The notes below the pieces were generated by a model. That model made no database searches. It saw only the letters and a program-made list of their open reading frames with translations, and was not told where the DNA came from. Both the position numbers and the translations under genes were made by a program. This document shows, one piece after another, positions 17,223 to 25,654 of a DNA stretch of 64,000 bases. How positions within the stretch are numbered: the first letter of the stretch is position 1; the number at the start of each line of letters is the position of its first letter. Origin of the DNA: Chloroflexota bacterium. Lineage in GTDB: Bacteria; Chloroflexota; Limnocylindria; Limnocylindrales; CSP1-4. Where the stretch lies: the NCBI GenBank assembly GCA_016191395.1, contig JACPOS010000031.1, positions 1 through 64,000 on the forward strand, read 5' to 3'.

Positions 17223-17780
17223 CTACTCGCTCTCCCCTTCTCCGTCGACCCGGAAGGCCCGGAGCGCCTCCATCCGCGGGTCGACGGGGTCCTCGTCATG
17301 CACCGGATGCCCGGGTCCGAGGCGCTCGCCGCACGTGATGCACAGGCCGGGGCAGTCCGGCTCGCACAGGGGCGCGATGGGCTCGTTGAGCGAGATCGCC
17401 TCGCCGGCGAGGACCGCGAAGTCCAGCTCGTGGTGATCCGTGAGGCGGGCGATCTCCGGCTCGTCGTCGGCGTGTACCGGCTTGCCGGTCGCGATGTCAA
17501 CGCTCGGCAGGACCTCCTCGCGGATCCTGATCCGCATCGGGATCTCGATGTCGCGGAGGCAGCGCGAGCAGCTGCCGGCGATGGCCGTGGTGAGGTCGGC
17601 ATCCACGAGCACGCCGCGGTTGGTGCGGGTGACGCGCAGGTGGCCGTCGATGGGCTCCGTCAGCCGCAGGTCATCGGGAAGCGCGATCGTCGCGCCGCTG
17701 ATCTCGTAGCGTCGTTCGGTGCCGGCAGGCTCGGCGAGCAGGCCCGACAGCGGGTATGTCAGGGGTGCCGGGGCGCTCAT
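17223..17780 (-). CDS. DUF177 (YceD) family protein
   Basis: 185 residues. The family pattern GSCSRCLRDIEIPMRIRIREEVLP in the first half and APLCEPDCPGLCITCGERLG in the second gives two pairs of cysteines, probably binding a metal. YceD/DUF177 proteins are linked to 23S rRNA accumulation and almost always precede rpmF. The start overlaps the stop of the upstream coiled-coil gene by 4 nt. Confidence 0.9.
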   Translation of the reverse strand: MSAPAPLTYPLSGLLAEPAGTERRYEISGATIALPDDLRLTEPIDGHLRVTRTNRGVLVDADLTTAIAGSCSRCLRDIEIPMRIRIREEVLPSVDIATGKPVHADDEPEIARLTDHHELDFAVLAGEAISLNEPIAPLCEPDCPGLCITCGERLGPGHPVHDEDPVDPRMEALRAFRVDGEGESE

Positions 17781-18352
17781 CGCGGGACGGTCTGGCCCGG
17801 GTCCTCTTCACGCTGGTATGCCGCATCGCCGTCACGGGCGTCCGGCCAGTCGTCGACTGCCTTCTCGCCGCCGTCGGGGACGGTGGCCATGACGGGGCGG
17901 AGCTCTGCCTGACGGGCCTCGAGCACGTCGATGCCCTTCTCGATGCCGGCGAGCGCCTTGCGCACTTCCGCCTCGAGGGTCTCCAGGATCCCGGCTGCGT
18001 AGTCGTCGGCCCCGCCACGGGTGTCGTCGGCGGCGGCCGCCGCTGCGGCGATGATGCGCCGGCCCTCCGCCTCGGCGGCCTCGAGGAGGCCCTTCTCGCC
18101 GATCAGGTAGGTCGCCTGCTCCTGCGCGCGGGCGGCGATCCTCGCGGACTCCTCGTTCGCCTTCTCGATGATCCGCTCGCTCTCGGCGTTGATCCGCTTC
18201 GCGGCGTGGATCTCCTCGGGCACCGCGACGCGGAGCTGGTCGATCAGGTCGAGGATGGCGTCCTTGTCGACGAGGACCTTGCGGGTGCGGGGCACGCCGG
18301 TGCCGGTCGCAATCTGCGACTCCAGCCGCTCCAGGAGGAACATGATGTCCAA
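17777..18352 (-). CDS. Coiled-coil protein, DivIVA / ATPase-stalk-like, function unknown
   Basis: About 191 residues, mostly helical. Residues 25-140 form a charged coiled coil (KDAILDLIDQLRVAVPEEIHAAKRI, NAESERIIEKANEESARIAARAQEQATYLI), like proteins often mis-annotated as V-ATPase subunit H or DivIVA-like. A septum- or membrane-associated scaffold is possible but not shown. Two starts compete: TTG at 18352 and ATG at 18343. An extended -10 element 10 nt before the TTG suggests a nearly leaderless mRNA. It lies between coaD and DUF177. Confidence 0.65.
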   Translation of the reverse strand: MDIMFLLERLESQIATGTGVPRTRKVLVDKDAILDLIDQLRVAVPEEIHAAKRINAESERIIEKANEESARIAARAQEQATYLIGEKGLLEAAEAEGRRIIAAAAAAADDTRGGADDYAAGILETLEAEVRKALAGIEKGIDVLEARQAELRPVMATVPDGGEKAVDDWPDARDGDAAYQREEDPGQTVPR

Positions 18353-18361
18353 GGCGGGTGA

Positions 18362-18370
18362 ATTATGGCA
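18362..18370 (-). promoter_or_regulatory. Extended -10 promoter for the coiled-coil / DUF177 / rpmF / plsX group
   Basis: Minus-strand TGC-CATAAT in the 30-nt gap after coaD. Predicted initiation is near 18355, only a few bases from the start codon, so the transcript would be leaderless or nearly so. No -35 resembling TTGACA is visible. Confidence 0.45.
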
Positions 18371-18382
18371 CGCGCCGAGCGC

Positions 18383-18877
18383 CTACCGGCCTCGGGCGAG
18401 CGTGCGCAGCGCCGTCATCGCGGCGGGCGGGATCATGCTCGAGACGTCGCCGCCGTAGCTCGCGATCTCCTTGACCAGGCTGGAGCTGATGTAGCCGAAC
18501 TCCACGGCGGTCATGAAGAAGACGGTATCCACGTCATCGGCCAGCACGCGGTTGTTGTGGGCGAGCTGGCCCTCCGCCTCGAAGTCGGACACCGCGCGCA
18601 GGCCGCGCACGATCCACCGAGCCTCGTGGACGTGTGCCGCATCGACCGTCAGGCCATCGAACGTGGCGACGCTGGCGTGGTCCGCGTCGATACCCGCGTC
18701 GCGGATGGCGGTCTCGAGCACAACGACCCGCGTCTCGACCGGGAGGAGCGGCGTCTTGCGCGGGTTCGTGATCACCGCGACCACGACCTTGTCGAAGACC
18801 GCAAGCGCCCGCGTGAGCACGTCGAGGTGGCCGTTGGTGACGGGGTCGAAGGAGCCGGGGTAGAGCGCGACTCTCAT
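18383..18877 (-). CDS. coaD: Phosphopantetheine adenylyltransferase
   Basis: 164 residues. CoaD adenylates 4'-phosphopantetheine to dephospho-CoA. It has the nucleotidyltransferase TxGH-type motif (GSFDPVTNGHLDVL), WIVRGLRAVSDFEAEGQLAHNN and the ISSSLVKE signature near the C-terminus. The product feeds CoA synthesis and so the prosthetic group of ACP in the same cluster. It overlaps rsmD by 4 nt, the usual rsmD-coaD pair. Confidence 0.97.
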   Translation of the reverse strand: MRVALYPGSFDPVTNGHLDVLTRALAVFDKVVVAVITNPRKTPLLPVETRVVVLETAIRDAGIDADHASVATFDGLTVDAAHVHEARWIVRGLRAVSDFEAEGQLAHNNRVLADDVDTVFFMTAVEFGYISSSLVKEIASYGGDVSSMIPPAAMTALRTLARGR

Positions 18878-19503
18878 CGGTCCTCCTCGCCCTCCTCGTC
18901 GCTCGCGGGATCGGCCCAGCGCAGGAACGTCAGCGTCGTCTCGCCGAAGCGGCGTTCGCGGGCGGATCGTAGCAGCCCGATCCGGGCCGGCGCCGGCGTC
19001 TTCCAGAAGTGCTTCGCGACCACCACGCCGTCCGCCGCGAGGATGCCACCGGGCCCGGCTGCCTCGATCGAGACGAGGGCCGCCAGGAGCAGCTCCGGCA
19101 GGTCGTACGGCGGGTCGATCAGGATCGCCGCGAACGTCCCCGCGTTGGCCGCGTCCTTGTTGAACCAGGTGCCCACCTGGGATCGCGCGATCCTCGCGCG
19201 CGGCCCCGCAAACCCGGTCGCCGCGAGGTTGCGCTCGATCGTGCCGATCGCGCCGGCATCCCGCTCAACGAAGACCGCTCGCTGTGCGCCGCGCGACAGC
19301 GCCTCGATGCCGGCGGCGCCGCTGCCTGCGAACAGGTCGAGGAACGCCCGGTCGCGGATGACCGGCTCCAGGATCGCGAACAGCGTCTCCTTGACCCGGT
19401 CGCCGATCGGGCGCGTGCCCTCGCCGGGCGATGCGAGCAGGCGGCCGCGCGCCGTGCCGGCGATGACGCGACCGGCGCTGTTCGATGCCTTCTGCGGCGC
19501 CAC
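18874..19503 (-). CDS. rsmD: 16S rRNA (guanine-966-N2)-methyltransferase
   Basis: 209 residues. N-terminal RVIAGTARGRLLASPGEGTRPIGDRVKETLF, SAM motif FLDLFAGSGAAGIEALSRGA and catalytic DPPY (LIDPPYDLPELL) identify RsmD, which methylates G966 of 16S rRNA. The C-terminus is an acidic low-complexity tail (SDEEGEEDR). It follows recG by 3 nt and overlaps coaD. Confidence 0.95.
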   Translation of the reverse strand: MAPQKASNSAGRVIAGTARGRLLASPGEGTRPIGDRVKETLFAILEPVIRDRAFLDLFAGSGAAGIEALSRGAQRAVFVERDAGAIGTIERNLAATGFAGPRARIARSQVGTWFNKDAANAGTFAAILIDPPYDLPELLLAALVSIEAAGPGGILAADGVVVAKHFWKTPAPARIGLLRSARERRFGETTLTFLRWADPASDEEGEEDR

Positions 19504-19506
19504 GGG

Positions 19507-21777
19507 TCAGGCGGCTCCCGCGGGCTCTGCCTGGGCGACCCGCGCCAGCCAGCCGGACGCGAGCTCCCGCGCGAGTGCCTCGTGACCCGGCCGGAGCCGC
19601 CCCGCATCATCGAGCAACGCCTCCGCGGCGGCCCGCGCTGCCGCGGCGAGCTCGCGATGTCCCTCGCGCTGGAGCGACGCGATGCGCAGGCGCGGCAGGC
19701 CGCTCTGGACGAGCCCGAGGACGTCGCCCTCCCGCCGCAGCTCCCAGTCGCGCTCCGCAAGCTCGAAGCCGTCGCGCAGATCGCGCGCGGCCTCGAGACG
19801 CGCCTTGGCGGTGGGGTCCGTCGCCTCGGAGACCAGCACGCAGAACGACTCCACGGTCCCACGCCCAACGCGGCCACGAAGCTGGTGGAGTTGCGCCAAC
19901 CCGAATCGGTCCGCCCCCTCCACGATCATCATCGTGGCCTCCGGCACGTCCACGCCGACCTCCACGACCGTCGTCCCGACGAGCACGTCCAGCTCCCCGT
20001 CGCGGAATCGCGCCATCTCCGCGTCCCGATCCGCCGGCTTCAGCCGGCCGTGGACGAGCCCGACCCGCAGCGGCGCCAGCAGCTCGCGCAGCCGCTCGGC
20101 CTCCGGCTCTGCGGCCACCGCCGACGACGCCGGGCTCGCCTCGAAGCCCAGGGTCTCCGGATCCTCGTCCTCGTCGGCCTCGGTGGCATCGCCCGGCACG
20201 ATCAGCGGCACGACCACGAACGTCCGGTGCCCCAGCGCGGCCTCGTCGCGGACCTTCTGCCACGTGGAGTCCAGGGCGCCGGGCTCGCGAATCCCGGTCC
20301 TGATGCGCACCCGGCCCTCGGGCGGTGTCCGCAGGTCCGTCACGTCGAGGTCCGCGTAGAGGACCTGGCCGAGCGTGCGCGGGATCGGCGTGGCCGTCAT
20401 CAGGAGGAGGTGCGGCACCCGGCCGCCGGCCTTCGCCTCCAGCGCCGAGCGCTGCTCCACCCCGAAGCGGTGCTGCTCGTCGATCACGGCCAGGGCCAGA
20501 TCAGCGAATGCCACCGACTCCGAGATCAGCGCGTGCGTCCCGACGACGATCGGCGCCATCCCGGTCGCGAGCCGCTCCCGCACCCGGGCCGCGTCCCCGC
20601 CCCGCAGCGAGCCCGTGAGGAGCTCGATCGGCAGGCCCAGCGGCGCCAGCAGGTCATTGAGGGTCCGGTGGTGCTGGCGGGCCAGCAGGTCCGTCGGGGC
20701 AAGGATTGCGGCCTGGTGCCCGGCGAGGGCCACGGCGGCAAGTGCCCAGGCCGCGACCGCGGTCTTCCCCGAACCGACGTCGCCCTGGAGGAGCCGGAGC
20801 ATCGGCGTGGGCCGCGCCAGGTCGTCGTTGATCGCGTCGATCGCCGTCGCCTGATCGTGGGTCAGCTCCACCTCGGGCCCGACCTTTGCCCGGAGCGCAT
20901 CCACGATGGCGGCGCGAATCCGCGTGTCGTCCGCGTCGGCGACCGGCACCGGGCCGCCGCGCTCATGCGTCCGGCCGCGCCGCCTCGCGACCATCCCCAG
21001 CTGGAGCGCGAGCAGCTCGTCGAACGCGAGCCGCTCCAGTGCCGCGTCCCGCTTCTCGAAGGAGGTCGGGTAGTGCGCCTCCTCGAGCGCGCCGGTCAAC
21101 GGCGCGACACCACGCTCCCGCACGATCGCGGGCGGGAGGTAGTCGAGGAAGGCCGAGCCGGCGCGGTCCAGCGCATCGCGGACCGCGCGCCGCAGCGTGA
21201 CCGCCGTGAGTCCGGCGGTGAGCCGGTAGACCGGCACGATCCGCCCCACGTGGAGGAGCTCGTCCTCGTTGCCCTCCGGCTGGAAGTCCGGGTTGTCGAG
21301 GGTCCGAGTCCGCCCGAAGTGCTTGAGCTTGCCCGACACGATCACCCGCTGGCCGGGATGCATCCGCCGCTCGATGTACCGGCGCCCGAACCAGGTCGCC
21401 TGGATCGTGCCGGTCTCGTCCTCGAGCACGGCGATCGTCCGCTGGACGTGCCGGCGGAACGAGGCCTCGACGCGGACGTCGGCCACGGTCACGCGCGCGG
21501 AGATGACCGTCCCGTCATCCACCGACCGGAGCTCGCCGAGCTTGCGCATCTCGCGCAGGTCGTCGTATCGCCGCGGCAGGTGGAACAGGAGGTCGCGGAC
21601 CGTCGCGAGGCCCATCCGCTTGCCTACGCGACCGAGGACGCGTGCCCCAGGAACGCCGGACTTCGCGAGCGGGACGTCCAGGAGTGCCGAGCCGGTGACC
21701 CGGACCGGCGGCGACGACGGGGCCGGCGCCCGTGCCCTTCGGGCCGCGGGCCTGGCGGCGAGCCGGCGCTCCCCCAC
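19507..21777 (-). CDS. recG: ATP-dependent DNA helicase RecG
   Basis: 756 residues. An N-terminal wedge/OB region (LFHLPRRYDDLREM ... VSGKLKHFGRTRTLDNPDFQ) is followed by a superfamily 2 helicase: motif I LLQGDVGSGKTAVAAWAL, DEQH box (AVIDEQHRFGVEQR), TATPIPRTL, and motif VI HQLRGRVGRG. RecG remodels stalled forks. It sits between fakA and rsmD, a frequent arrangement. The preferred start is uncertain within the first 40 residues, which are Arg/Ala-rich. Confidence 0.96.
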   Translation of the reverse strand: MGERRLAARPAARRARAPAPSSPPVRVTGSALLDVPLAKSGVPGARVLGRVGKRMGLATVRDLLFHLPRRYDDLREMRKLGELRSVDDGTVISARVTVADVRVEASFRRHVQRTIAVLEDETGTIQATWFGRRYIERRMHPGQRVIVSGKLKHFGRTRTLDNPDFQPEGNEDELLHVGRIVPVYRLTAGLTAVTLRRAVRDALDRAGSAFLDYLPPAIVRERGVAPLTGALEEAHYPTSFEKRDAALERLAFDELLALQLGMVARRRGRTHERGGPVPVADADDTRIRAAIVDALRAKVGPEVELTHDQATAIDAINDDLARPTPMLRLLQGDVGSGKTAVAAWALAAVALAGHQAAILAPTDLLARQHHRTLNDLLAPLGLPIELLTGSLRGGDAARVRERLATGMAPIVVGTHALISESVAFADLALAVIDEQHRFGVEQRSALEAKAGGRVPHLLLMTATPIPRTLGQVLYADLDVTDLRTPPEGRVRIRTGIREPGALDSTWQKVRDEAALGHRTFVVVPLIVPGDATEADEDEDPETLGFEASPASSAVAAEPEAERLRELLAPLRVGLVHGRLKPADRDAEMARFRDGELDVLVGTTVVEVGVDVPEATMMIVEGADRFGLAQLHQLRGRVGRGTVESFCVLVSEATDPTAKARLEAARDLRDGFELAERDWELRREGDVLGLVQSGLPRLRIASLQREGHRELAAAARAAAEALLDDAGRLRPGHEALARELASGWLARVAQAEPAGAA

Positions 21778-21782
21778 CCCGC

Positions 21783-23537
21783 CTACTCGGCCGAGATCAG
21801 GTAGCGGTAGTGCGGCTGGCCACCGTGCAGGACCTCGACCTCCGCACCGGTGCCCAGGTCGTGGATCCGGCGCGCGAGTGCCTCCGTGCCGGCGAGGTCG
21901 CCGCCATCGCCGTAGTAGACGGTGATCAGCTCGAAGCCCGGGCTGAGCGACCTGATCGCATTCAGGACCGCCGTCGAGGGGTCGTCGTTGACGGCGACGA
22001 GGCCGTCGTCGGGATCGAGCGCGATGGTCTGGCCCTTCTTGACCTTCTTCCCGCTGACCGTCGCGTCGCGCACGGCCTCCGTGACCGAGACGGACTGGAT
22101 CGCCCGTCCCGCCGCGGTCATCTCGCCGGCGTTCTCGACGGCGCCCTTGTCCGGATCGAGCGCGAGCAGCGCGGCGAACCCCTCGGCTGCGTTGCGCGTC
22201 GCGACGACCGCGACCGGCCGATCCGTCATCGCGGAGACCTGGCGCGCGGCCAGCACGATGTTCGGGTTGTTGGGGAGCAGCAGGACCTCCTGCGCGTCGA
22301 CGGACTTGACGGCCTCCAGCAGCTCACCCGTGCTCGGGTTTGCCGTCTGGCCGCCATATACCACGCGATGCACCCCGAAGTCCTTGAAGATGGCCGCGAG
22401 GCCCTCGCCGGCGGCGACCGCGACCACCGCGAGCCGGACCGCGTTCGCGCTCGGGTACGCGGCCTCGATCGGGGCTCCGTTCGAACCCGCCGGGGCCGCC
22501 GTGGTTGCCGCCGCGCCGCCTTCGGCGCCGTCGCCCGCGAAGGCAGCAGCGCGCGTCTCGCGGACGTCGCTCGCCTGCTGGTCCAGGTTCTCCACGCTGA
22601 TCTTGGAGAGGGTCCCCAGTCCGAGCGCATAGGCGAGCACGAGGTCCGGCCGCTCGTTGTGGATGTGGACCTTGATGGCGCGCGGATCGCCGGCCACGAG
22701 CACGGACTCCCCGATCGATTCGTAGTGGGCGCGGATGCCGTCGACGTCGAGCGTCTTTCCCGGCGCCGCCTGGGCGAGGAACATCGTCTCGAAGCCGAAG
22801 CCCTCGTCGCGCATCCCCGCCCCGGCTGCCGCGCCCTCGTGCGCCGGGCTCCTGCCCGCGTGACCGGCCGCCGCAACGCCCGCCGCCGCGGGCAGCCGCG
22901 GCGCCGGTGCCGTGACGTCGCCGGTCAGGAGGGCGAGCGCCCCCTCCATCATCCGGAACAGGCCCTGCCCGCCGGCATCCACGACGCCCGCCTCGCGCAG
23001 GATCGGCAGCAGCGACGGCGTCCTGGCGACCGCCGCCTGCGCGGCATCGACCGTGGACTTCATGACGGCGTCGATCGTCCGCTCGCGCTCGGCGGTCACC
23101 ACGGCGGCGGCGGAGGCCTCGCGGATGACGGTGAGGATGGTCCCTTCGACCGGCTTGGCGACCGCGCCGTACGCGGCCTTGGTCCCCTGGTCGAGCGCAT
23201 TCGCGAGGTCGAGGGCGTTGAACTTCGTCTTGCCGGCTAGCCCCTCGGCGAGCCCGCGCAGGATCTGGCTCGTGATGACCCCGGAGTTGCCCCGCGCGCC
23301 CATGAGCGCCCCGAACGCCGCGGCGGACGCGACCCGCTCGGCGGACACGGAGGGGCCGAGGCCCTCGGCCTCCGCGAGGGCGGCACGGACGGTGGCCATC
23401 ATGTTGGAGCCGGTGTCACCGTCCGGCACGGGAAAGACGTTGAGGGCGTTGACCTCGTCGACACTCGCCTCCAGCGCGGCCGCGGCCGCGCGGAACGCGC
23501 CCAGCAACCCGGCGCCGTCGCAGGTCCGTCGGCCCAT
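21783..23537 (-). CDS. fakA: Fatty acid kinase, ATP-binding subunit (DAK2 / YloV family)
   Basis: 584 residues. The N-terminal DAK2 domain (LNVFPVPDGDTGSNMMATVRAAL, GARGNSGVITSQILRGLAEG) binds ATP; a middle domain and the C-terminal DegV-like DAK2-associated domain (ending SPGFELITVYYGDGGDLAG) follow. FakA phosphorylates fatty acids carried by FakB; no fakB gene is in this window. With plsX and acpP nearby, the acyl-phosphate entry route to phospholipids is largely present. It follows an Asp23 gene by 21 nt. Confidence 0.93.
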   Translation of the reverse strand: MGRRTCDGAGLLGAFRAAAAALEASVDEVNALNVFPVPDGDTGSNMMATVRAALAEAEGLGPSVSAERVASAAAFGALMGARGNSGVITSQILRGLAEGLAGKTKFNALDLANALDQGTKAAYGAVAKPVEGTILTVIREASAAAVVTAERERTIDAVMKSTVDAAQAAVARTPSLLPILREAGVVDAGGQGLFRMMEGALALLTGDVTAPAPRLPAAAGVAAAGHAGRSPAHEGAAAGAGMRDEGFGFETMFLAQAAPGKTLDVDGIRAHYESIGESVLVAGDPRAIKVHIHNERPDLVLAYALGLGTLSKISVENLDQQASDVRETRAAAFAGDGAEGGAAATTAAPAGSNGAPIEAAYPSANAVRLAVVAVAAGEGLAAIFKDFGVHRVVYGGQTANPSTGELLEAVKSVDAQEVLLLPNNPNIVLAARQVSAMTDRPVAVVATRNAAEGFAALLALDPDKGAVENAGEMTAAGRAIQSVSVTEAVRDATVSGKKVKKGQTIALDPDDGLVAVNDDPSTAVLNAIRSLSPGFELITVYYGDGGDLAGTEALARRIHDLGTGAEVEVLHGGQPHYRYLISAE

Positions 23538-23558
23538 CAGGCGGGACTCCGCATAGCC

Positions 23559-23978
23559 TTAGGCGACGTCCGTGCCGCTGTCTGCCAGGTCGGATGGCCC
23601 AGGCTCCGCCGGCGGGTGCGGGTGCGGCGGCTCGCCGCCGGGATGCAGCTCCAGCCGCGCCACGCGGATGGCCAGGTGATCGACCTCGCGCCCAAGCGCC
23701 GTCCGGATAGCGTACCGCACCGCGAGATCCACCTGGCGGGCGACCTCGGCGATCGGCAGGCCGTGGGCGACGCGCAGCTGCATGCGGATGCCCAGCGTGC
23801 CGCCGGCGACGGACACGCGCAGGCCGCCCGGCCGTCGTTCGATCCAGCCGAGAACGCGATCCGCCCAGTTGCCCGCGAACCCGACCACGCCGTACGACCC
23901 GAGCGTGACGCCACGCACGATGTCGATGACCGCCCGGCGCGTGACGAGCGCACGACCGCTGATGGACTGCTCCGGCAT
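23559..23978 (-). CDS. Asp23/Gls24 family envelope-stress protein (copy 2)
   Basis: 139 residues. The family core reads GRALVTRRAVIDIVRGVTLGSYGVVGFAG, later GTLGIRMQLRVAHGLPIAEVARQVDLAVRYAI. A Pro/His-rich tail follows. It is the first gene of the leftward fakA-recG group and diverges from rpmB. The ATG at 23978 has AGGGAGG three bases upstream. The rpmB / asp23 / fakA arrangement is widespread in Gram-positive bacteria. Confidence 0.88.
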   Translation of the reverse strand: MPEQSISGRALVTRRAVIDIVRGVTLGSYGVVGFAGNWADRVLGWIERRPGGLRVSVAGGTLGIRMQLRVAHGLPIAEVARQVDLAVRYAIRTALGREVDHLAIRVARLELHPGGEPPHPHPPAEPGPSDLADSGTDVA

Positions 23979-24030
23979 TGGCCTCCCTGCAAGCGCGCCC
24001 GGCGCGACTCCCGGAGGTGCCCGGGGTGCA

Positions 24031-24040
24031 TGCTATAGTA
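24031..24040. promoter_or_regulatory. Bidirectional -10 region for rpmB (+) and asp23-fakA (-)
   Basis: Plus strand: TGC-TATAGT (24031-24039), a near-consensus extended -10 about 55 nt before rpmB. Read on the minus strand, 24035-24040 is TACTAT, a plausible -10 for asp23 with a leader of about 50 nt. Both directions therefore share the same seven base pairs. Confidence 0.55.
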
Positions 24041-24100
24041 CCGCCCCGTTCGGGCCCGACCGGCCCCAGCGCTCCTTCCGAACACATTCCGAGGTTCCTG

Positions 24101-24298
24101 ATGGCTCGTTCCTGCGCGATCTGCGGCAAGGTTTCGATGGGCGGCTTCAACCCGCAGTCCGTGGGCGCGAACCGGGTGCGCGCGCACCGCCGCATGCAGC
24201 CGAACCTCCAGCCCTACGTCATGACCAAGGACGGGACCTCGACGAACGTCCTCGTCTGCACGCGCTGCCGGCGGACCGCGACCAAGTCCGCCCGCTAG
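24101..24298 (+). CDS. rpmB: 50S ribosomal protein L28
   Basis: 65 residues. MARSCAICGKVSMGGFN and CTRCRRTATK provide two CxxC pairs, the zinc-binding form of L28. The SVGANRVRAHRRMQPNLQ stretch is typical. The start at 24101 is preceded by GAGG at 24091; an upstream in-frame extension in the leader is not coding. It is divergent from asp23. Confidence 0.95.
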   Translation: MARSCAICGKVSMGGFNPQSVGANRVRAHRRMQPNLQPYVMTKDGTSTNVLVCTRCRRTATKSAR

Positions 24299-24308
24299 GC
24301 CCTCGCTT

Positions 24309-24326
24309 CCGCGGCTACCACCGCGG
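24309..24326 (+). terminator. Hairpin after rpmB
   Basis: CCGCGG-CTACCA-CCGCGG forms a 6-bp G+C stem with a 6-nt loop, 10 nt past the rpmB stop. No U-tract follows, so it is a possible but unproven terminator. Confidence 0.35.
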
Positions 24327-24396
24327 TCGAGCGCGTGACATCACCATCGCTGAACGTCGCCGAGACCGAACCGGTCAGGCAGATCTGGCCTGGGTC

Positions 24397-24425
24397 TTGA
24401 CGGCGGGTGCGAGGATGCCTAAGAT
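24397..24425 (+). promoter_or_regulatory. Near-consensus sigma70-type promoter of the exported-protein genes
   Basis: TTGACG (24397-24402), a 17-bp spacer and TAAGAT (24420-24425). This is the best -35/-10 pair I found in the window. The predicted start is near 24432, giving a leader of only about 6 nt before the ATG at 24438 and no Shine-Dalgarno. Confidence 0.65.
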
Positions 24426-24437
24426 CTCGTCACTAAA

Positions 24438-25166
24438 ATGCCGAGTTCATCGATCCGCCGCCGGAATTCCCGTGCCGCGGTCGTTACGCTGGCGATCTTG
24501 CTCAGTGTCCCGGTCGTGGGCGCGAACGCGTCCGCCGTACTGGCGTCGTGCAGCCCTGGCGGTCCCAATCAGGACGGAATCTGGTTTGCGGGCGCAACGC
24601 CGAAGACGCCAGCATCGACGCCCCGGAACGTCAGAGCGAACATCGAGGAATACAGTCCGTTCATCTCGACGGGTCCGGTGACAAGCGCGTGGGTGATGCT
24701 GAATAGTGGTGGGACAAAGTGGGCGCAGGTCGGATGGCAAAAGGTACCCAATGGGACCAGATCTGCCTTCGTTCAGTGGACGGACAATTCGGGAAACGTG
24801 TTCCAGGAGAACTTTTCGGCTGGGACCCTTGGGACCTTCCCGACCTATCAGGCGATCTACAACCCTGCAAGCGGCGGTGCTCAGTCTGAGTTCGTGTTCG
24901 AGCGGAACGGCTCGGTGCTTTGGAGAGTTTCGCCTACCGCGTGGGTACCGGCCACGGTCCAATCCGAGGGCGAGATCCACAATCGAACCGATCAGATGCC
25001 CGGTGGATTCAACAACCCGCTCTACTTGGACCAGATGCAATACACCACGGGCGGCGCTTGGACTGATATGAACACCAACTCCTTCGTGACCAACTCGACG
25101 ATCCACTCCGCGCTCAAGTTCAGTTCGCGTCTATACAAGATCTGGGACAAAGCATGCCCAACTTGA
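24438..25166 (+). CDS. Secreted protein of unknown function
   Basis: 242 residues. A signal peptide is clear (RRRNSRAAVVTLAILLSVPVVGANASAVLA). The mature part is polar, aromatic-rich and probably all-beta (WVMLNSGGTKWAQVGWQK, AFVQWTDNSGNVFQENF, SEFVFERNGSVLWRV), with cysteines only near the start (SCSPGG) and end (DKACPT), perhaps a disulfide. The QVGW ... FVQW pattern faintly recalls neprosin-type or lectin-like beta-sandwiches, but I would not assign a family. Codon use is visibly less G+C-rich than in flanking genes, suggesting a different history. The stop overlaps the next gene by 13 nt. Confidence 0.7.
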   Translation: MPSSSIRRRNSRAAVVTLAILLSVPVVGANASAVLASCSPGGPNQDGIWFAGATPKTPASTPRNVRANIEEYSPFISTGPVTSAWVMLNSGGTKWAQVGWQKVPNGTRSAFVQWTDNSGNVFQENFSAGTLGTFPTYQAIYNPASGGAQSEFVFERNGSVLWRVSPTAWVPATVQSEGEIHNRTDQMPGGFNNPLYLDQMQYTTGGAWTDMNTNSFVTNSTIHSALKFSSRLYKIWDKACPT

Positions 25167-25654
25167 AAACAGACGGCAAATTGGTCACGGCAATGACGAA
25201 AGGCGGGCGTGCCCGCGCGCTGATGATCTTGCTCGTCGTGCTGATGGCGGGCACGGTTGCCGCACTCAGCGTGAGCGCGACGAGTACTGTCCTTCAGTCC
25301 AAGGTGGCGACCGCCGCCCAGTTGGCTGCGCATGGCATCGAACTAACCCCGCTGCCGGCGGGTGTCGCAGCTGCCGTGGTGTCAGAGACCGCCGGGGCAG
25401 CAGCGGCTAATGAGCTCCTCAAATCCCCAAAGGGCCCAAACGAGACCTACAGGGTGTTGGCCAGCGCCACCTACTTCAGCCCAAAGCAGACTGCCTGGCT
25501 TTACCTGTATATCGGTGGGCCCGGATTCGGATCTGTCGGCCCAGTCGAAGGCGCGGGCTCGCGGACATTTTCTTCCGACTACACCGGGGTGCTAGTGGAT
25601 GATCAGACGGGCGCAGTCCTCAGGTGGTTCCAAGGCGGGTCCTTTACGCCATAG
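25154..25654 (+). CDS. Small membrane-anchored or secreted protein of unknown function
   Basis: 166 residues. An N-terminal basic stretch (MTKGGRARAL) and a hydrophobic helix (MILLVVLMAGTVAALSVSA) give a signal peptide or anchor. The extracytoplasmic part has an Ala/Thr-rich helix and then beta-rich sequence (TAWLYLYIGGPGFGSVGPVEGAG, TGVLVDDQTGAVLRWFQGGSF) resembling a small beta domain; no family recognised. An alternative start is the ATG at 25193. It overlaps both neighbours, so the three genes form one operon. Third positions are less G+C-biased than in the core genes. Confidence 0.6.
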   Translation: MPNLKTDGKLVTAMTKGGRARALMILLVVLMAGTVAALSVSATSTVLQSKVATAAQLAAHGIELTPLPAGVAAAVVSETAGAAAANELLKSPKGPNETYRVLASATYFSPKQTAWLYLYIGGPGFGSVGPVEGAGSRTFSSDYTGVLVDDQTGAVLRWFQGGSFTP